This document shows, in pieces, positions 34,586 to 43,136 of a stretch of DNA of 64,000 nt. This DNA is from Pseudomonas sp. dw_612. Lineage in GTDB: Bacteria > Pseudomonadota > Gammaproteobacteria > Pseudomonadales > Pseudomonadaceae. Both the position numbers and the translations under genes were made by a program. The notes under the pieces are model-generated. The model made no database searches, was not told the DNA's origin, and saw only the letters and a list, made by a program, of their open reading frames with translations. Location of the stretch: assembly GCF_018449725.1 (NCBI RefSeq), contig NZ_JAAVVC010000027.1, positions 46,024 to 110,023 on the forward strand, in the 5' to 3' direction. Position 1 is the first letter of the stretch; every line of letters begins with the position of its first letter.

Positions 34586-35393
34586 GGTCAATCTCCGACG
34601 GTTCGGGCAAGGGTTGGGTTAAGGGATTGCGGCTCGCCCGCCGAAGGGTTTTGAGAATATCGATGCGTAGCGCGCCCAGTTCTTCCACCAGCTCGGCACG
34701 CGGCTGAGGCAGGTTGATGCGCCACTCGCCGAGGGTCCGCGCCGGGCTGTTACCCAGTAGCAGAATCCGCTCGGAGAGCAGCAGGGCTTCGTCAATGTCG
34801 TGGGTGATCAATACCGCCGCGGTGTTGTGCTCGGCAATGACCTGCAGCAGCAGTTGTTGCATGTCGGCGCGGGTCACTTCATCCAGCGCGCCGAAGGGTT
34901 CGTCCAGCAATAACACCTGGGGCTGACGCGCCAGGCAACGGGCTATCGCGGTGCGCTGGGCCATGCCGCCGGAGAGTTGCGCCGGGTAGTGTTGCCGGGC
35001 GTGTTGCAGGCCGACAGCGGCGATGGCGTGGTCGATGCGCGCCTTGAACTCGACCTGGCTCAGGTGCGGTTGGCGAGCGAAATCCAGGCCGAACGCGACG
35101 TTCTTTTCCAGGGTCAGCCACGGCAACAGACTCGGGTCCTGAAACGCCACGGCAACCCGGGGATGCGGGCCGTTCAGTGGCTCGCCGAGCAGGCTCACGC
35201 TGCCGCGATGGGCCGTCTGCAAACCGGCGAGCACACGCAACAGACTCGACTTGCCGACACCGCTGGGGCCGAGGATCGACACCACCTCCCCCGGCTGCAA
35301 GTCCAGGTCGAAATCCTCCAGCACGGTCTGCCAACCTTGCTCCCGTGGGTAGCCTAGGCTGATGCCGCTGGCGTGCAGCAACGCTCCGCTCAT
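34551..35393 (-). CDS. ABC transporter ATP-binding protein, SsuB/TauB type
   Basis: 280 residues from ATG 35393; the longer frame to 35777 reads through the flavoprotein gene and is not used. Walker A GPSGVGKSS, signature LSGGMAQRTAIARCL, Walker B VLLLDEPFGALD, and switch His in LITHDIDEA. The C-terminal extension after the core (about 30 residues) is not needed for ATPase function. The ATG overlaps the flavoprotein stop by 4 bp. Confidence 0.92.
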   Translation of the reverse strand: MSGALLHASGISLGYPREQGWQTVLEDFDLDLQPGEVVSILGPSGVGKSSLLRVLAGLQTAHRGSVSLLGEPLNGPHPRVAVAFQDPSLLPWLTLEKNVAFGLDFARQPHLSQVEFKARIDHAIAAVGLQHARQHYPAQLSGGMAQRTAIARCLARQPQVLLLDEPFGALDEVTRADMQQLLLQVIAEHNTAAVLITHDIDEALLLSERILLLGNSPARTLGEWRINLPQPRAELVEELGALRIDILKTLRRASRNPLTQPLPEPSEIDHVPGRLHSHTS

Positions 35394-36460
35394 GCCAGCG
35401 CTTCCCGCGCCTGGCGTTGCAGTTCGGCGCGCAATTGCACCAGGCTCGGTGTGACGATCGGCACGAAGGCCGACTCGCGCCAGCGCCGGGCGAAACCGCT
35501 GCCATGTTCGCTCAGATAAGCCTTGCCGCCACTGGACTGCAACTCCAGTTGTACTGCGCTCGCGGCCGATTCGGCCAAGGCAATCCGCAGCCGGAACAAC
35601 GCCGCTGGACGGCTCAGGAAGCGGTCGTCGAGCAGGCCGTTTTTCAGTTCTTTCACCGTTTGTTCCAACTGCTCCCGTTGCTCGTTCAAGGGCTCCAGCA
35701 GGATCGATCGACCGTCCTGCAAATGCGCCTCCACTTCCCGCAGCGAGCGACGCGCCAGGCCAATGGCCAAACCGCATTGCAAACCGAGAAATGCGGGGCG
35801 AACCGCTGGCAGAAAGACTCGCGCATCCTCATGCAGCAACCAGTCCCGATCCACCTCGACCCGGTCCAGATCCAGTGCCGCGGTGTTGCTCGACTGCAAG
35901 CCCATCAGTTGCAAATCCGCCGAGCGCTGCACGCCGGCCAGTGCATCCGGGATCGCCAGGACAAAGGGTGCGCCGCCGCTTTCGTCGTCGATGGCCGCCG
36001 CCACCACAAACCCGCTTTTGCGCAGGTTGGTGACCCAATGCAGGCGCCCGCTCAACGACCAACCGCTGTCTAACGGTCGGGCGCGCACTTGCAGCGCCTC
36101 GATCCCCGAGAGAAATTTCATCGCGTTCGACAGCCCGGTCGCGCCGGCCAATTCGCCAATCAGCAACGACGGCAGCAGACCTTCGCGCAACACCGCGTTC
36201 GGGCTTTGCAGCAAATACTCGATAAACGCGCGCTGGCCCCAGAAGACAAACGCCGCCGCCAGGGAATGGCTGGCGACCTCGGCCAACACTTCCACGGCAT
36301 CGGCCAGATTACCGCCGCTGCCGCCCAGCTCCTGACGGATGCCGACGCGCAGCACATCGGCGCTCGCCAGTCGCGACAGCACGTGTTGCGGATCGCACTC
36401 GCCGACATCCAACGCGTGGGCCTGGGCGTCCAGCCATTGAGTCAATGCCGGATTGAGCAT
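35390..36460 (-). CDS. Acyl-CoA-dehydrogenase-fold flavoprotein (SfnB/DszC-like)
   Basis: 356 residues from ATG 36460 (AAGGAG upstream). The N-terminal helical part has RQELGGSGGNLADAVEVLAE, then GATGLSNAMKFLSGIEALQV and WVTNLRKSGFVVAAA. The C-terminal helices hold the QLELQSSGGKAYLSEHGSGF region. It is shorter than true acyl-CoA dehydrogenases (about 380-400). In sulfonate-type operons such proteins are usually FMNH2-dependent monooxygenases that attack organosulfur compounds. No dedicated flavin reductase is next to it. The desulfurisation role is inferred from context. Confidence 0.85.
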   Translation of the reverse strand: MLNPALTQWLDAQAHALDVGECDPQHVLSRLASADVLRVGIRQELGGSGGNLADAVEVLAEVASHSLAAAFVFWGQRAFIEYLLQSPNAVLREGLLPSLLIGELAGATGLSNAMKFLSGIEALQVRARPLDSGWSLSGRLHWVTNLRKSGFVVAAAIDDESGGAPFVLAIPDALAGVQRSADLQLMGLQSSNTAALDLDRVEVDRDWLLHEDARVFLPAVRPAFLGLQCGLAIGLARRSLREVEAHLQDGRSILLEPLNEQREQLEQTVKELKNGLLDDRFLSRPAALFRLRIALAESAASAVQLELQSSGGKAYLSEHGSGFARRWRESAFVPIVTPSLVQLRAELQRQAREALA

Positions 36461-36476
36461 GGTGTTCTCCTTCGAA

Positions 36477-37034
36477 TCATTGACCCGACTGCCAGCGGTA
36501 CTTGGCCAACTCTGGATTGAGCGGTGTACCGGCAAATACGTTAGCAAAGTTGCACAAGGTCGCCAGGCTGACGCCGAGGATCACTTCCAGCGCATTGCCT
36601 TCGGTGTAGCCGGCAGCCTTGAACGCGCTGAAGGTCTGCTCGCTGACCTTGCCGCGCGTGGCGATCACTTCCCGGGCAAACGCCGCCAGGGTTTCCAGTT
36701 TCGCCTCGGGCACCGTGCCTTGTTCACGCAGCGCGCTGACCACGTCGTCCGGCAACTTCGCCTTGTTCAGCGCCACCGCCGTGTGGCCGGCCACGCAGAA
36801 ATCGCAACCGTGGGTGGTGGCGGCAATCAGTTGCACCACTTCCCGTTCGGCGAGGCTCAGTTCGGCCTTGCCATTGAGCGCCGATACCGTAACGTAGGTT
36901 TCCAGCGCCGCCGGGGCATTGGCCAGGACCGCCAACAGGTTCGGGATAAAACCGGAAGTCTTCTGGGCGTTTTCCAGGAAAGGCTTGGCCGCTTCCGGGG
37001 CGCTTTGCAGGGTGTGTAGCGTGACGCGTGACAT
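36477..37034 (-). CDS. AhpD-like carboxymuconolactone-decarboxylase-family protein
   Basis: 185 residues. The redox motif HGCDFCVAGH (Cys-x2-Cys with flanking His) is that of AhpD-type alkylhydroperoxidases, within TTHGCDFCVAGHTAVALNKAKL. It could reduce peroxides leaked by the neighbouring flavoprotein. First gene of the operon reading through the flavoprotein to the ABC genes, divergent from the AraC-family gene with 103 bp between them. Confidence 0.9.
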   Translation of the reverse strand: MSRVTLHTLQSAPEAAKPFLENAQKTSGFIPNLLAVLANAPAALETYVTVSALNGKAELSLAEREVVQLIAATTHGCDFCVAGHTAVALNKAKLPDDVVSALREQGTVPEAKLETLAAFAREVIATRGKVSEQTFSAFKAAGYTEGNALEVILGVSLATLCNFANVFAGTPLNPELAKYRWQSGQ

Positions 37035-37137
37035 GGTCGAACTCCCGTTGTAGAGGTGTCCGGCCAGTCTGTTTGTTATAAGAACTGCAAACCATATTCT
37101 AAAGTAGCGATTACTTGCTCCTGAGTGTTTCCATTAG

Positions 37138-38055
37138 ATGATTTCGTCGAGCCCACTGGTTGATTGGTTATTAGAAAGCCTCGAACTTCAGGCCAGCCTG
37201 TTTCATGTCGGGCGCTATTGCGGTGGCTGGCATGCGAGTACGCATGGATTGGCGCGGGCCAGTTTTCATCTGGTGGTGCAGGGCCATTGCTGGCTGCACA
37301 TCGATGGCCAGGATGAGGCATTGCGCCTGAACGCCGGGGATGCAGTGTTTCTGCTGCGGGACTTGAATTACCGGTTGTCCAGCGCCGAACACGCCGACGC
37401 TGCCCGGCGCCTGCCGCGCATGACCATGACCGCCCTCGACAGCCAGGCCCAGGATGGCGTCGGCCTGGTCTGCGGTTTCTTCCATTTCAAGTCCGGATTG
37501 TCGTCATTGATCATCGAAGGTTTGCCGGACTGGATCATCCTGCGCGCGGGTGACCCGTCACTGAGTGCGGCGCGGGCCTTGTTCGAGTTGATCCTTGAGG
37601 AATGCCAACGGCTGCCGACGCCCTCTTCGGCCCTGCTCGAACGCCTGAGTCATCTGCTGTTTCTGTACGTGCTGCGCCAGCAAGTGGCCGATAACCAGCA
37701 CCTCGGTGGCCTCGTCGCGTTGGCCCGGCATCCGCAATTCGCACCGCTGCTGGATCAGTTGATCGACCAACCGCAACAGCCCTGGTCCCTGGAAAGTATG
37801 GCGGTCTGCACCGGGCTCTCGCGTTCGGCGTTTTTCAAGCGCTTCAACGAACTGGCCGGGCAATCCCCCGGCCAGGTATTGCTGGCACTGCGCATCCGCC
37901 ATGCCTGTCAACTGCTCAAGACCAACCACACCGTCGAGCAAGTCTGCGCGGCGGTGGGTTATCAATCGATCGCGGCGTTTACCCGGGCGTTTGCCAAAGC
38001 GGTCGGCGTGCAACCGGGGGCGTATCGCAGGCAACACGAAGCAATGCCCCGATGA
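37138..38055 (+). CDS. AraC-family transcriptional regulator
   Basis: 305 residues. An N-terminal cupin_6-type sensor domain occupies about 1-190 (FHLVVQGHCWLHIDGQDEALRL). Two C-terminal helix-turn-helix motifs are at about 205-300 (WSLESMAVCTGLSRSAFFKRF, EQVCAAVGYQSIAAFTRAFAK). Probable activator of the divergent operon 31436-37034. The stop codon lies at the edge of a REP-derived sequence. Confidence 0.92.
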   Translation: MISSSPLVDWLLESLELQASLFHVGRYCGGWHASTHGLARASFHLVVQGHCWLHIDGQDEALRLNAGDAVFLLRDLNYRLSSAEHADAARRLPRMTMTALDSQAQDGVGLVCGFFHFKSGLSSLIIEGLPDWIILRAGDPSLSAARALFELILEECQRLPTPSSALLERLSHLLFLYVLRQQVADNQHLGGLVALARHPQFAPLLDQLIDQPQQPWSLESMAVCTGLSRSAFFKRFNELAGQSPGQVLLALRIRHACQLLKTNHTVEQVCAAVGYQSIAAFTRAFAKAVGVQPGAYRRQHEAMPR

Positions 38056-38193
38056 ACGATAACGCGGTGTCAGGCCAAACGCCTTCGCGAGCAAGCTTCG
38101 CTCCTACAGGGACGGGCAATGGCTGCAAATCTTTCGAACAACACCAAACAATTGTGGGAGCGGGCTTGCTCGCGAAGAACGATAACGCGGTGT
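38054..38193. repeat. REP pair in outward arrangement with 17-bp direct repeats
   Basis: Two REP copies in the order opposite to the usual pair: CGCGAGCAAGCTTCGCTCCTAC (38088-38106 region) then GTGGGAGCGGGCTTGCTCGC (38154 on). GAACGATAACGCGGTGT occurs at 38054-38070 and again at 38177-38193, bracketing the element. The first copy overlaps the AraC stop codon. No gene is seen in 38056-38199. Confidence 0.75.
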
Positions 38194-38199
38194 ACCAGG

Positions 38200-38961
38200 C
38201 TACCCCACAGCGCCAAGGTAGTACGTGTGCAAGTCCTCCCGCGCGGCCAGTTCGGCCGCCGAACCTTCGTCCACCACCCGGCCGTTCTCCAGCACAAACG
38301 CGTACTGGGCGTAATCCAGCGCGATGTTGATGTTCTGTTCGGCCACCAGCAGGCTCAGGCCTTCCTCGCGGTTGAGCCGGGCGAGAATATCGAAGATCTC
38401 CTCGACCACCTGCGGCGCCAACCCCATGGACGGTTCGTCCAGCAACAACAGGCGCGGCTCGGACATCAGCGCACGCCCGATGGCGACCATTTGCTGCTCG
38501 CCGCCGGAGGTGTAGCCCGTGAGGCGTTTACGCAGCAGGCGCAACCGTGGGAAATAGCCGTAGATGCGCTCCAGGCGCTGACTCAGGACCTTGCGCGAGG
38601 GCCGTCCGGCAAAGCCGCCGATCAACAGGTTTTGTTCGACGCTCAGGTGCGTAAAGCAATGCCGCCCTTCAAGCACCTGGGCCAAACCCGCCAGCACCAG
38701 GCTGGCGGGATCGGCCTCGGTGATCACTTGCCCTTGATAGACAATCCGCCCCGTGGTCACTTCACCGCGTTCGGCTCGCACCAGGCTGGAAATCGCCTTG
38801 AGGGTGGTGCTTTTGCCGGCACCATTGGCCCCGAGCAACGCCACCATCTGCCCTTTGCCAACCTGCAACGAGACGCCGCGCAACGCGAGAATCGACTGCT
38901 CATAAAACACTTCGACCTGCTCCACGCTCAGCAGCGGGTCGGCTATCGGGCTCTGGCTCAT
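38200..38961 (-). CDS. Branched-chain-type ABC transporter ATP-binding protein (LivF-like)
   Basis: 253 residues. Walker A GANGAGKST, signature TSGGEQQMVAIGRAL, Walker B LLLLDEPSMGLAP, and Q-loop region VLEGRHCFTHLSVEQNL. LivF subfamily. Last gene of the six-gene operon 38200-44225, 6 bp after the binding-protein gene. With the LivG-like subunit it forms a heterodimeric motor. Confidence 0.93.
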   Translation of the reverse strand: MSQSPIADPLLSVEQVEVFYEQSILALRGVSLQVGKGQMVALLGANGAGKSTTLKAISSLVRAERGEVTTGRIVYQGQVITEADPASLVLAGLAQVLEGRHCFTHLSVEQNLLIGGFAGRPSRKVLSQRLERIYGYFPRLRLLRKRLTGYTSGGEQQMVAIGRALMSEPRLLLLDEPSMGLAPQVVEEIFDILARLNREEGLSLLVAEQNINIALDYAQYAFVLENGRVVDEGSAAELAAREDLHTYYLGAVG

Positions 38962-38967
38962 CGGACC

Positions 38968-40299
38968 TTATTGCTCCTGGCTGCAATTGCGCGGGGTGAT
39001 GCCTTTTTCCTTGGCGTACTGCGCGGCGGAGGCTTCGATGATCGGCCGCAACAAGGCGCGGTCAGCCTGGACCCAATCGCTGATCAGGTTCCAGCGCTGG
39101 CCGTCCCATTGCTGGAAGCGCACCGCACCGCCGCCTTCATGGTCGGCGCAAGACAGTTTCAACGGCTGTACCAGCCCCTTGGCGCCCAAGGCCTGCAAGC
39201 GTGCATCGTCGAGGTTCAAGTGTTCGAAGCCCCAGCGCACCTGCTCGCCGGTCAGGGGTTTGTTGCCGTACTTCTCCTGGGCCAGGCGCACGGCTTCGAC
39301 GTTGAGAATGCCGTTTACCACGCCAAGGTTGTAGTACACGGTGCCGAAGCGTTTCGGATCGGCCAGGTTGCCCTTGCCGGCGTCTACCACGCTTTGCTTG
39401 ATGCCTTGCAGCACCGGGAAATCGGTGCCCGACGGGTGCGTGGTAATCGCGATGAAACCCTTGGCCGCCGCACCGGCCGGCACCACGTCTTCTTCCGAGT
39501 TGCTCCAGATATTGCCGATGATGTGGTCCGCCGGGTAACCGACTTTTTGCGCCGACTTCAGCGCCACCGGATTCATCACGCCCCAGCCGCGCAGGATCAC
39601 CCAATCCGGCTTCAGGCGGCGGATGTTCAGCCATTGCGATTGCTGCTCGTTGCCGGGGTGCGGGACTTCCAGCAGGGTCAGTTCGAAACCGGCATTTTTT
39701 GCCAGCGTCTCCAGCACGCCGTTGGTTTCCTTGCCATACGGCGAGCCGTGGTAAAGCACAGCGATTTTCTTGCCTTTGAGTTTGTCCGCGCCGCCTTCAC
39801 GCTCGCCGATGTAGTTGATGATCGCCGACACTTCCGAATACGGATTGAGCTGCAACGGGAACACGTAGGGGAAAACGCTACCGTCGGTGGAGTCCGTGCG
39901 GCCGTGGTTGATGGTGATCAGCGGCAATTTGTCGGCGGTCGAGCGGTCAAGGGTCGCGTACGCGATGCCCACCGACAACGGGTTAGTGGCGGCTGCCGGC
40001 GCACCGTTCAGGCCACCCTTGAGGCGTTCGTAGCATTCGACGCCCTTCTCCACCACGTACTCGGTTTCGCATTCGCTCCAGGTCAATTTGACCCCGTTCA
40101 CCCCACCCTTGGCGTTGATGTACTGCAGGTAGTCGATGAACCCGCCAAAGAAACCGGTGCCCCCGGCGGCGTACGGCCCGACCCGATAGCTCTGCAACGG
40201 GAAATACTGTTCGTTGGCAGCCTGAGCGCCGGCACTGAGCCCGGCGGTCAGTAAAGCCAGGCCGAGTGCCAGGCGATGCAGCGTTTTGCGGTGAGTCAT
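38968..40299 (-). CDS. Liv-type ABC substrate-binding protein
   Basis: 443 residues from ATG 40299; an in-frame extension to 41280 overlaps the permease gene and is a shadow. The signal peptide ends near GAQA, and mature ANEQYFPLQSYRVGPYAAGG follows. Peripla_BP_6 fold with KLTWSECETEYVVEKGVECY (candidate disulfide), KIAVLYHGSPYGKE and DWVILRGWGVMNPVA. This divergent subgroup is not typical of Leu/Ile/Val receptors. The ligand is unknown, probably an organic acid or aromatic. Confidence 0.9.
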   Translation of the reverse strand: MTHRKTLHRLALGLALLTAGLSAGAQAANEQYFPLQSYRVGPYAAGGTGFFGGFIDYLQYINAKGGVNGVKLTWSECETEYVVEKGVECYERLKGGLNGAPAAATNPLSVGIAYATLDRSTADKLPLITINHGRTDSTDGSVFPYVFPLQLNPYSEVSAIINYIGEREGGADKLKGKKIAVLYHGSPYGKETNGVLETLAKNAGFELTLLEVPHPGNEQQSQWLNIRRLKPDWVILRGWGVMNPVALKSAQKVGYPADHIIGNIWSNSEEDVVPAGAAAKGFIAITTHPSGTDFPVLQGIKQSVVDAGKGNLADPKRFGTVYYNLGVVNGILNVEAVRLAQEKYGNKPLTGEQVRWGFEHLNLDDARLQALGAKGLVQPLKLSCADHEGGGAVRFQQWDGQRWNLISDWVQADRALLRPIIEASAAQYAKEKGITPRNCSQEQ

Positions 40300-40352
40300 G
40301 AAGGCAGTTCCTCGTGGGAGATCGATGGTGTTTTTGTCAGGGATGAAAGCAA

Positions 40353-41420
40353 TCAGTAGCGCAGCGGCCAGACCCTGGCCCGTTGCCGAAAGCGCTGCCA
40401 CAGTCGGGCCAGGCCTTCGGGTTCCTTGATCAGAAAGCCGATGATCAGTGCGCCGAAAAGCATCTTCTGGATGTTTTCCAACTGGCCGGAGTCGATCAGC
40501 CCCACAGGTAACAACCCGCAGACATTGGCCAGCAGAATCGGAAACAGCACGATGAACGCCGCGCCAAGGAAGTTGCCAAGCACACTGCCCAGGCCGCCGA
40601 TAATGATGATGAACAACACCTGGAACGAACGGCTGAGGTCGAAGCCGTGGGGTTCCACCGTGCCCAGGTAAGCGAACGCCCACAGCGACCCGGCCACCCC
40701 GAGGTAGAAACCGCTGATGGCAAACGCCAACAACTTGGCCTTGAACAGGCGAATGCCGATCACGGCGGCGGCGGTGTCCATGTCGCGCACCGCCATCCAG
40801 TTGCGGCCCAACTCGCTGCGCACCAGGTTCTTGCCGAGCCAGAACAGCGCGACCACCACCGCCAGCGTCAGCAGGTAACGGCCCTTCGGCGAACTGAAAT
40901 CCAGCCCGGCGATCAACAGCGGCGGCGAGGTGATGACCCCGGACGCGTTGTCGTTGGTAAACCAACTGAAGCGGGTCAGCACCCATTCCACGACAAACTG
41001 CGCGGCCAGGGTCGCCACCAGCAGGTAAAAACCCTTGATCCGCAGGCTCGGCAAACCGAAGAGCACCGCCACCAGCGCAGCGATCACGCCACCGAGGGCG
41101 AAGCTCACCAGCAACGGCAACCCGGGCACGCGCAATTGCAGGTTGTAGGCCGCAAACGCCCCGACCGCCATGAACGCCGCCGACCCCAGTGAGAGCTGCC
41201 CGGCATACCCGGTCAGCAGGTTCAAACCGAGCCCCGCCAGGGACAGCACCAGCAGCGGCACCAGAATCGCGCTGAACCAATAGTCATTGCCCAGCCAAGG
41301 CACCGCGACGAAGGCAAAACCCAACACCAGCCACAGGCCGAGGCGATCCTGACGCAAGCGAAAGGTGCGCCGCTCTGCCGCATAGGTGCTGTTCAGTTGA
41401 CCGGCTTCTTGATAGAGCAT
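40353..41420 (-). CDS. Liv-type ABC permease (LivM-like)
   Basis: 355 residues from ATG 41420. About nine hydrophobic helices. LivM landmarks are LNLLTGYAGQLSLGSAAFMAVGAF and GRNWMAVRDMDTAAAVIGI. A long cytoplasmic N-terminus (about 35 residues) precedes helix 1. It is 53 bp upstream of the binding-protein gene and 22 bp downstream of the LivH-like gene. Confidence 0.92.
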   Translation of the reverse strand: MLYQEAGQLNSTYAAERRTFRLRQDRLGLWLVLGFAFVAVPWLGNDYWFSAILVPLLVLSLAGLGLNLLTGYAGQLSLGSAAFMAVGAFAAYNLQLRVPGLPLLVSFALGGVIAALVAVLFGLPSLRIKGFYLLVATLAAQFVVEWVLTRFSWFTNDNASGVITSPPLLIAGLDFSSPKGRYLLTLAVVVALFWLGKNLVRSELGRNWMAVRDMDTAAAVIGIRLFKAKLLAFAISGFYLGVAGSLWAFAYLGTVEPHGFDLSRSFQVLFIIIIGGLGSVLGNFLGAAFIVLFPILLANVCGLLPVGLIDSGQLENIQKMLFGALIIGFLIKEPEGLARLWQRFRQRARVWPLRY

Positions 41421-41442
41421 GGAGGCATCCCTTGAAAAAATG

Positions 41443-42324
41443 TCAGACCCGCTCGATGGCGCGCTCGCCGAACAACCCGGCAGGTCGCACCAGCAGGAAC
41501 AGCAAGGCGAGGACGTAAGGCACCCAGTTTTCAATGCCGCTGCCGATGATCGGGCCAAGGTAGATCTCGGCGATTTTTTCCGCCGCGCCGATGATCAAGC
41601 CGCCGACGATCGCGCCACCGATCGAGGAAAAACCGCCGATGATCAACACCGGCAAGGCCTTGAGCACCACCAGCGACAAGGAAAACTGCACCCCCAGACG
41701 CGCGCCCCACAGCAAACCGGCCACCAGCCCGACGAACCCCGCCACCGCCCACACCAGCGCCCAGATCCGTGGCAGGCGAATGCCCACGCCCAGGGACGCC
41801 AGCGGATCATCGGCGACCGCGCGCAAGGACAAACCGACCCGGGTTTTGTTGAACAGCAGCGACAAGGCGATCACCAGCGTCGCGGCGGTGCCGGCGGCGA
41901 ACAGGTCGAATTGCGAGAGCAGCATTCCGCGGATTTCCAGCGGCTCATCGGGGATGCCCAACTCCAGGCCATGCACCTGCGCGCCCCAGAGGAACTGCGC
42001 CAGGCCTTCGATCATGTAAGACAACCCGAGCGTGGCCATGAACAGGATGATCGGCGGACGATTGACCAAGGGCCGCAGCACCATTTTTTCGATCAGCAAC
42101 GCCAGCACCACCATGCTCGCCAGCGTCGCAACAAACGCCCAGAAGAATGGCAAGCCGCGTTCCAACAAACTGACGAAGGTCAGCGCGGCAAACAGCACCA
42201 TCGCACCCTGGGCGAAGTTGAAGACACCGGAAGCCTTGTAGATCAGTACAAACCCGATCGCCACCAAGGCGTACATGACGCCGGCCAGCAAACCGCCAAT
42301 CAGCACTTCAAAGAAAAATTCCAT
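41443..42324 (-). CDS. Liv-type ABC permease (LivH-like)
   Basis: 293 residues, mostly membrane-spanning. LivH landmarks: GGLLAGVMYALVAIGFVLIY and KASGVFNFAQGAMV near the N-terminus, and LRAVADDPLASLGVGI in the central loop, with GGFSSIGGAIVGGLIIG in the C-terminal half. Partner of the LivM-like permease. It starts 2 bp after the LivG-like gene. Confidence 0.93.
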   Translation of the reverse strand: MEFFFEVLIGGLLAGVMYALVAIGFVLIYKASGVFNFAQGAMVLFAALTFVSLLERGLPFFWAFVATLASMVVLALLIEKMVLRPLVNRPPIILFMATLGLSYMIEGLAQFLWGAQVHGLELGIPDEPLEIRGMLLSQFDLFAAGTAATLVIALSLLFNKTRVGLSLRAVADDPLASLGVGIRLPRIWALVWAVAGFVGLVAGLLWGARLGVQFSLSLVVLKALPVLIIGGFSSIGGAIVGGLIIGAAEKIAEIYLGPIIGSGIENWVPYVLALLFLLVRPAGLFGERAIERV

Positions 42325-42326
42325 GC

Positions 42327-43127
42327 TCAGCGGGCCTCCGCGCGGGAGCGTCGTGTGCCCAGGTAGGCCGCAATCACTTCGGGATTGGCGCGCACTTGTT
42401 CGGGGGTGCCGTCGCCGATTTTGCGGCCGTAGTCGAGCACCACCACGTGGTCGGAAAGGCCCATGACCACGCCGATGTCATGTTCGATCAGCACAACGGT
42501 GGTGCCGAACTCACGATTGATGTCGCGGATGAACTGGCTCATCTCGCCCTTCTCTTGCGCATTCATGCCGGCCATGGGTTCGTCCAGCAGCAACAGCCTT
42601 GGCTCTGCGGCGAGGGCCCGGGCCAGTTCCACGCGTTTTTGCAAACCGTAGGACAGCTTGCCCACCAGCACATGGCGCCAGGGATGGATGCGCAGGAACT
42701 GGATGACTTTTTCGGCGTGGCGGCGTTGTTCGTCGTCTTCGCGGGGGGCGCGGCCCAGGCGCAGCATTTGCTCGATCCAGCTGCTGCGGCGCTTGAGATT
42801 GCGCCCGGTCAGCACGTTGTCGAGCACGCTCATGCCTTTGAACAGCGCGATGTTCTGGAAGGTCCGGGCAATCCCGCCCTCGGCGGCCTGGTGCGGACGC
42901 ATGCGCCGCCGGGTCTGACCGGCATAGCTGACGCTACCGCTCTGGGCCTGGTAGACGCCATTGATCACGTTCAGCAACGAACTTTTGCCCGCACCATTGG
43001 GGCCGATCAGCGCGCAGATCTCCCCGGTTTTCACGGCGAAGCTGATGGAAGTGATGGCTTTGACACCCTTGAACGACAAGGAGATGTCATCGAGCCGCAA
43101 TAAGATGGATTCAGTGGTCGCGCGCAT
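42327..43127 (-). CDS. Liv-type ABC transporter ATP-binding protein (LivG-like)
   Basis: 266 residues. Walker A GPNGAGKSSLLN, signature LSYGLQKRVELARAL (the Tyr form usual in LivG), Walker B LLLLDEPMAGMN, and switch His in VLIEHDIGVVM. The helical insertion about 115-145 is typical. It follows the AMP-binding gene by 9 bp. Confidence 0.93.
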   Translation of the reverse strand: MRATTESILLRLDDISLSFKGVKAITSISFAVKTGEICALIGPNGAGKSSLLNVINGVYQAQSGSVSYAGQTRRRMRPHQAAEGGIARTFQNIALFKGMSVLDNVLTGRNLKRRSSWIEQMLRLGRAPREDDEQRRHAEKVIQFLRIHPWRHVLVGKLSYGLQKRVELARALAAEPRLLLLDEPMAGMNAQEKGEMSQFIRDINREFGTTVVLIEHDIGVVMGLSDHVVVLDYGRKIGDGTPEQVRANPEVIAAYLGTRRSRAEAR

Positions 43128-43136
43128 GGTGGCTCG

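Noticed and set aside
38968..41280. 770-codon extended version of the binding protein
   Set aside because: The extension lies inside the LivM-like gene in another frame. The signal peptide at the internal ATG 40299 marks the real start.
38200..43127. Leu/Ile/Val transporter assignment and liv gene names
   Set aside because: The subunits are Liv-type, but the binding protein is divergent and the operon starts with an AMP-binding remnant, so the ligand is unknown.
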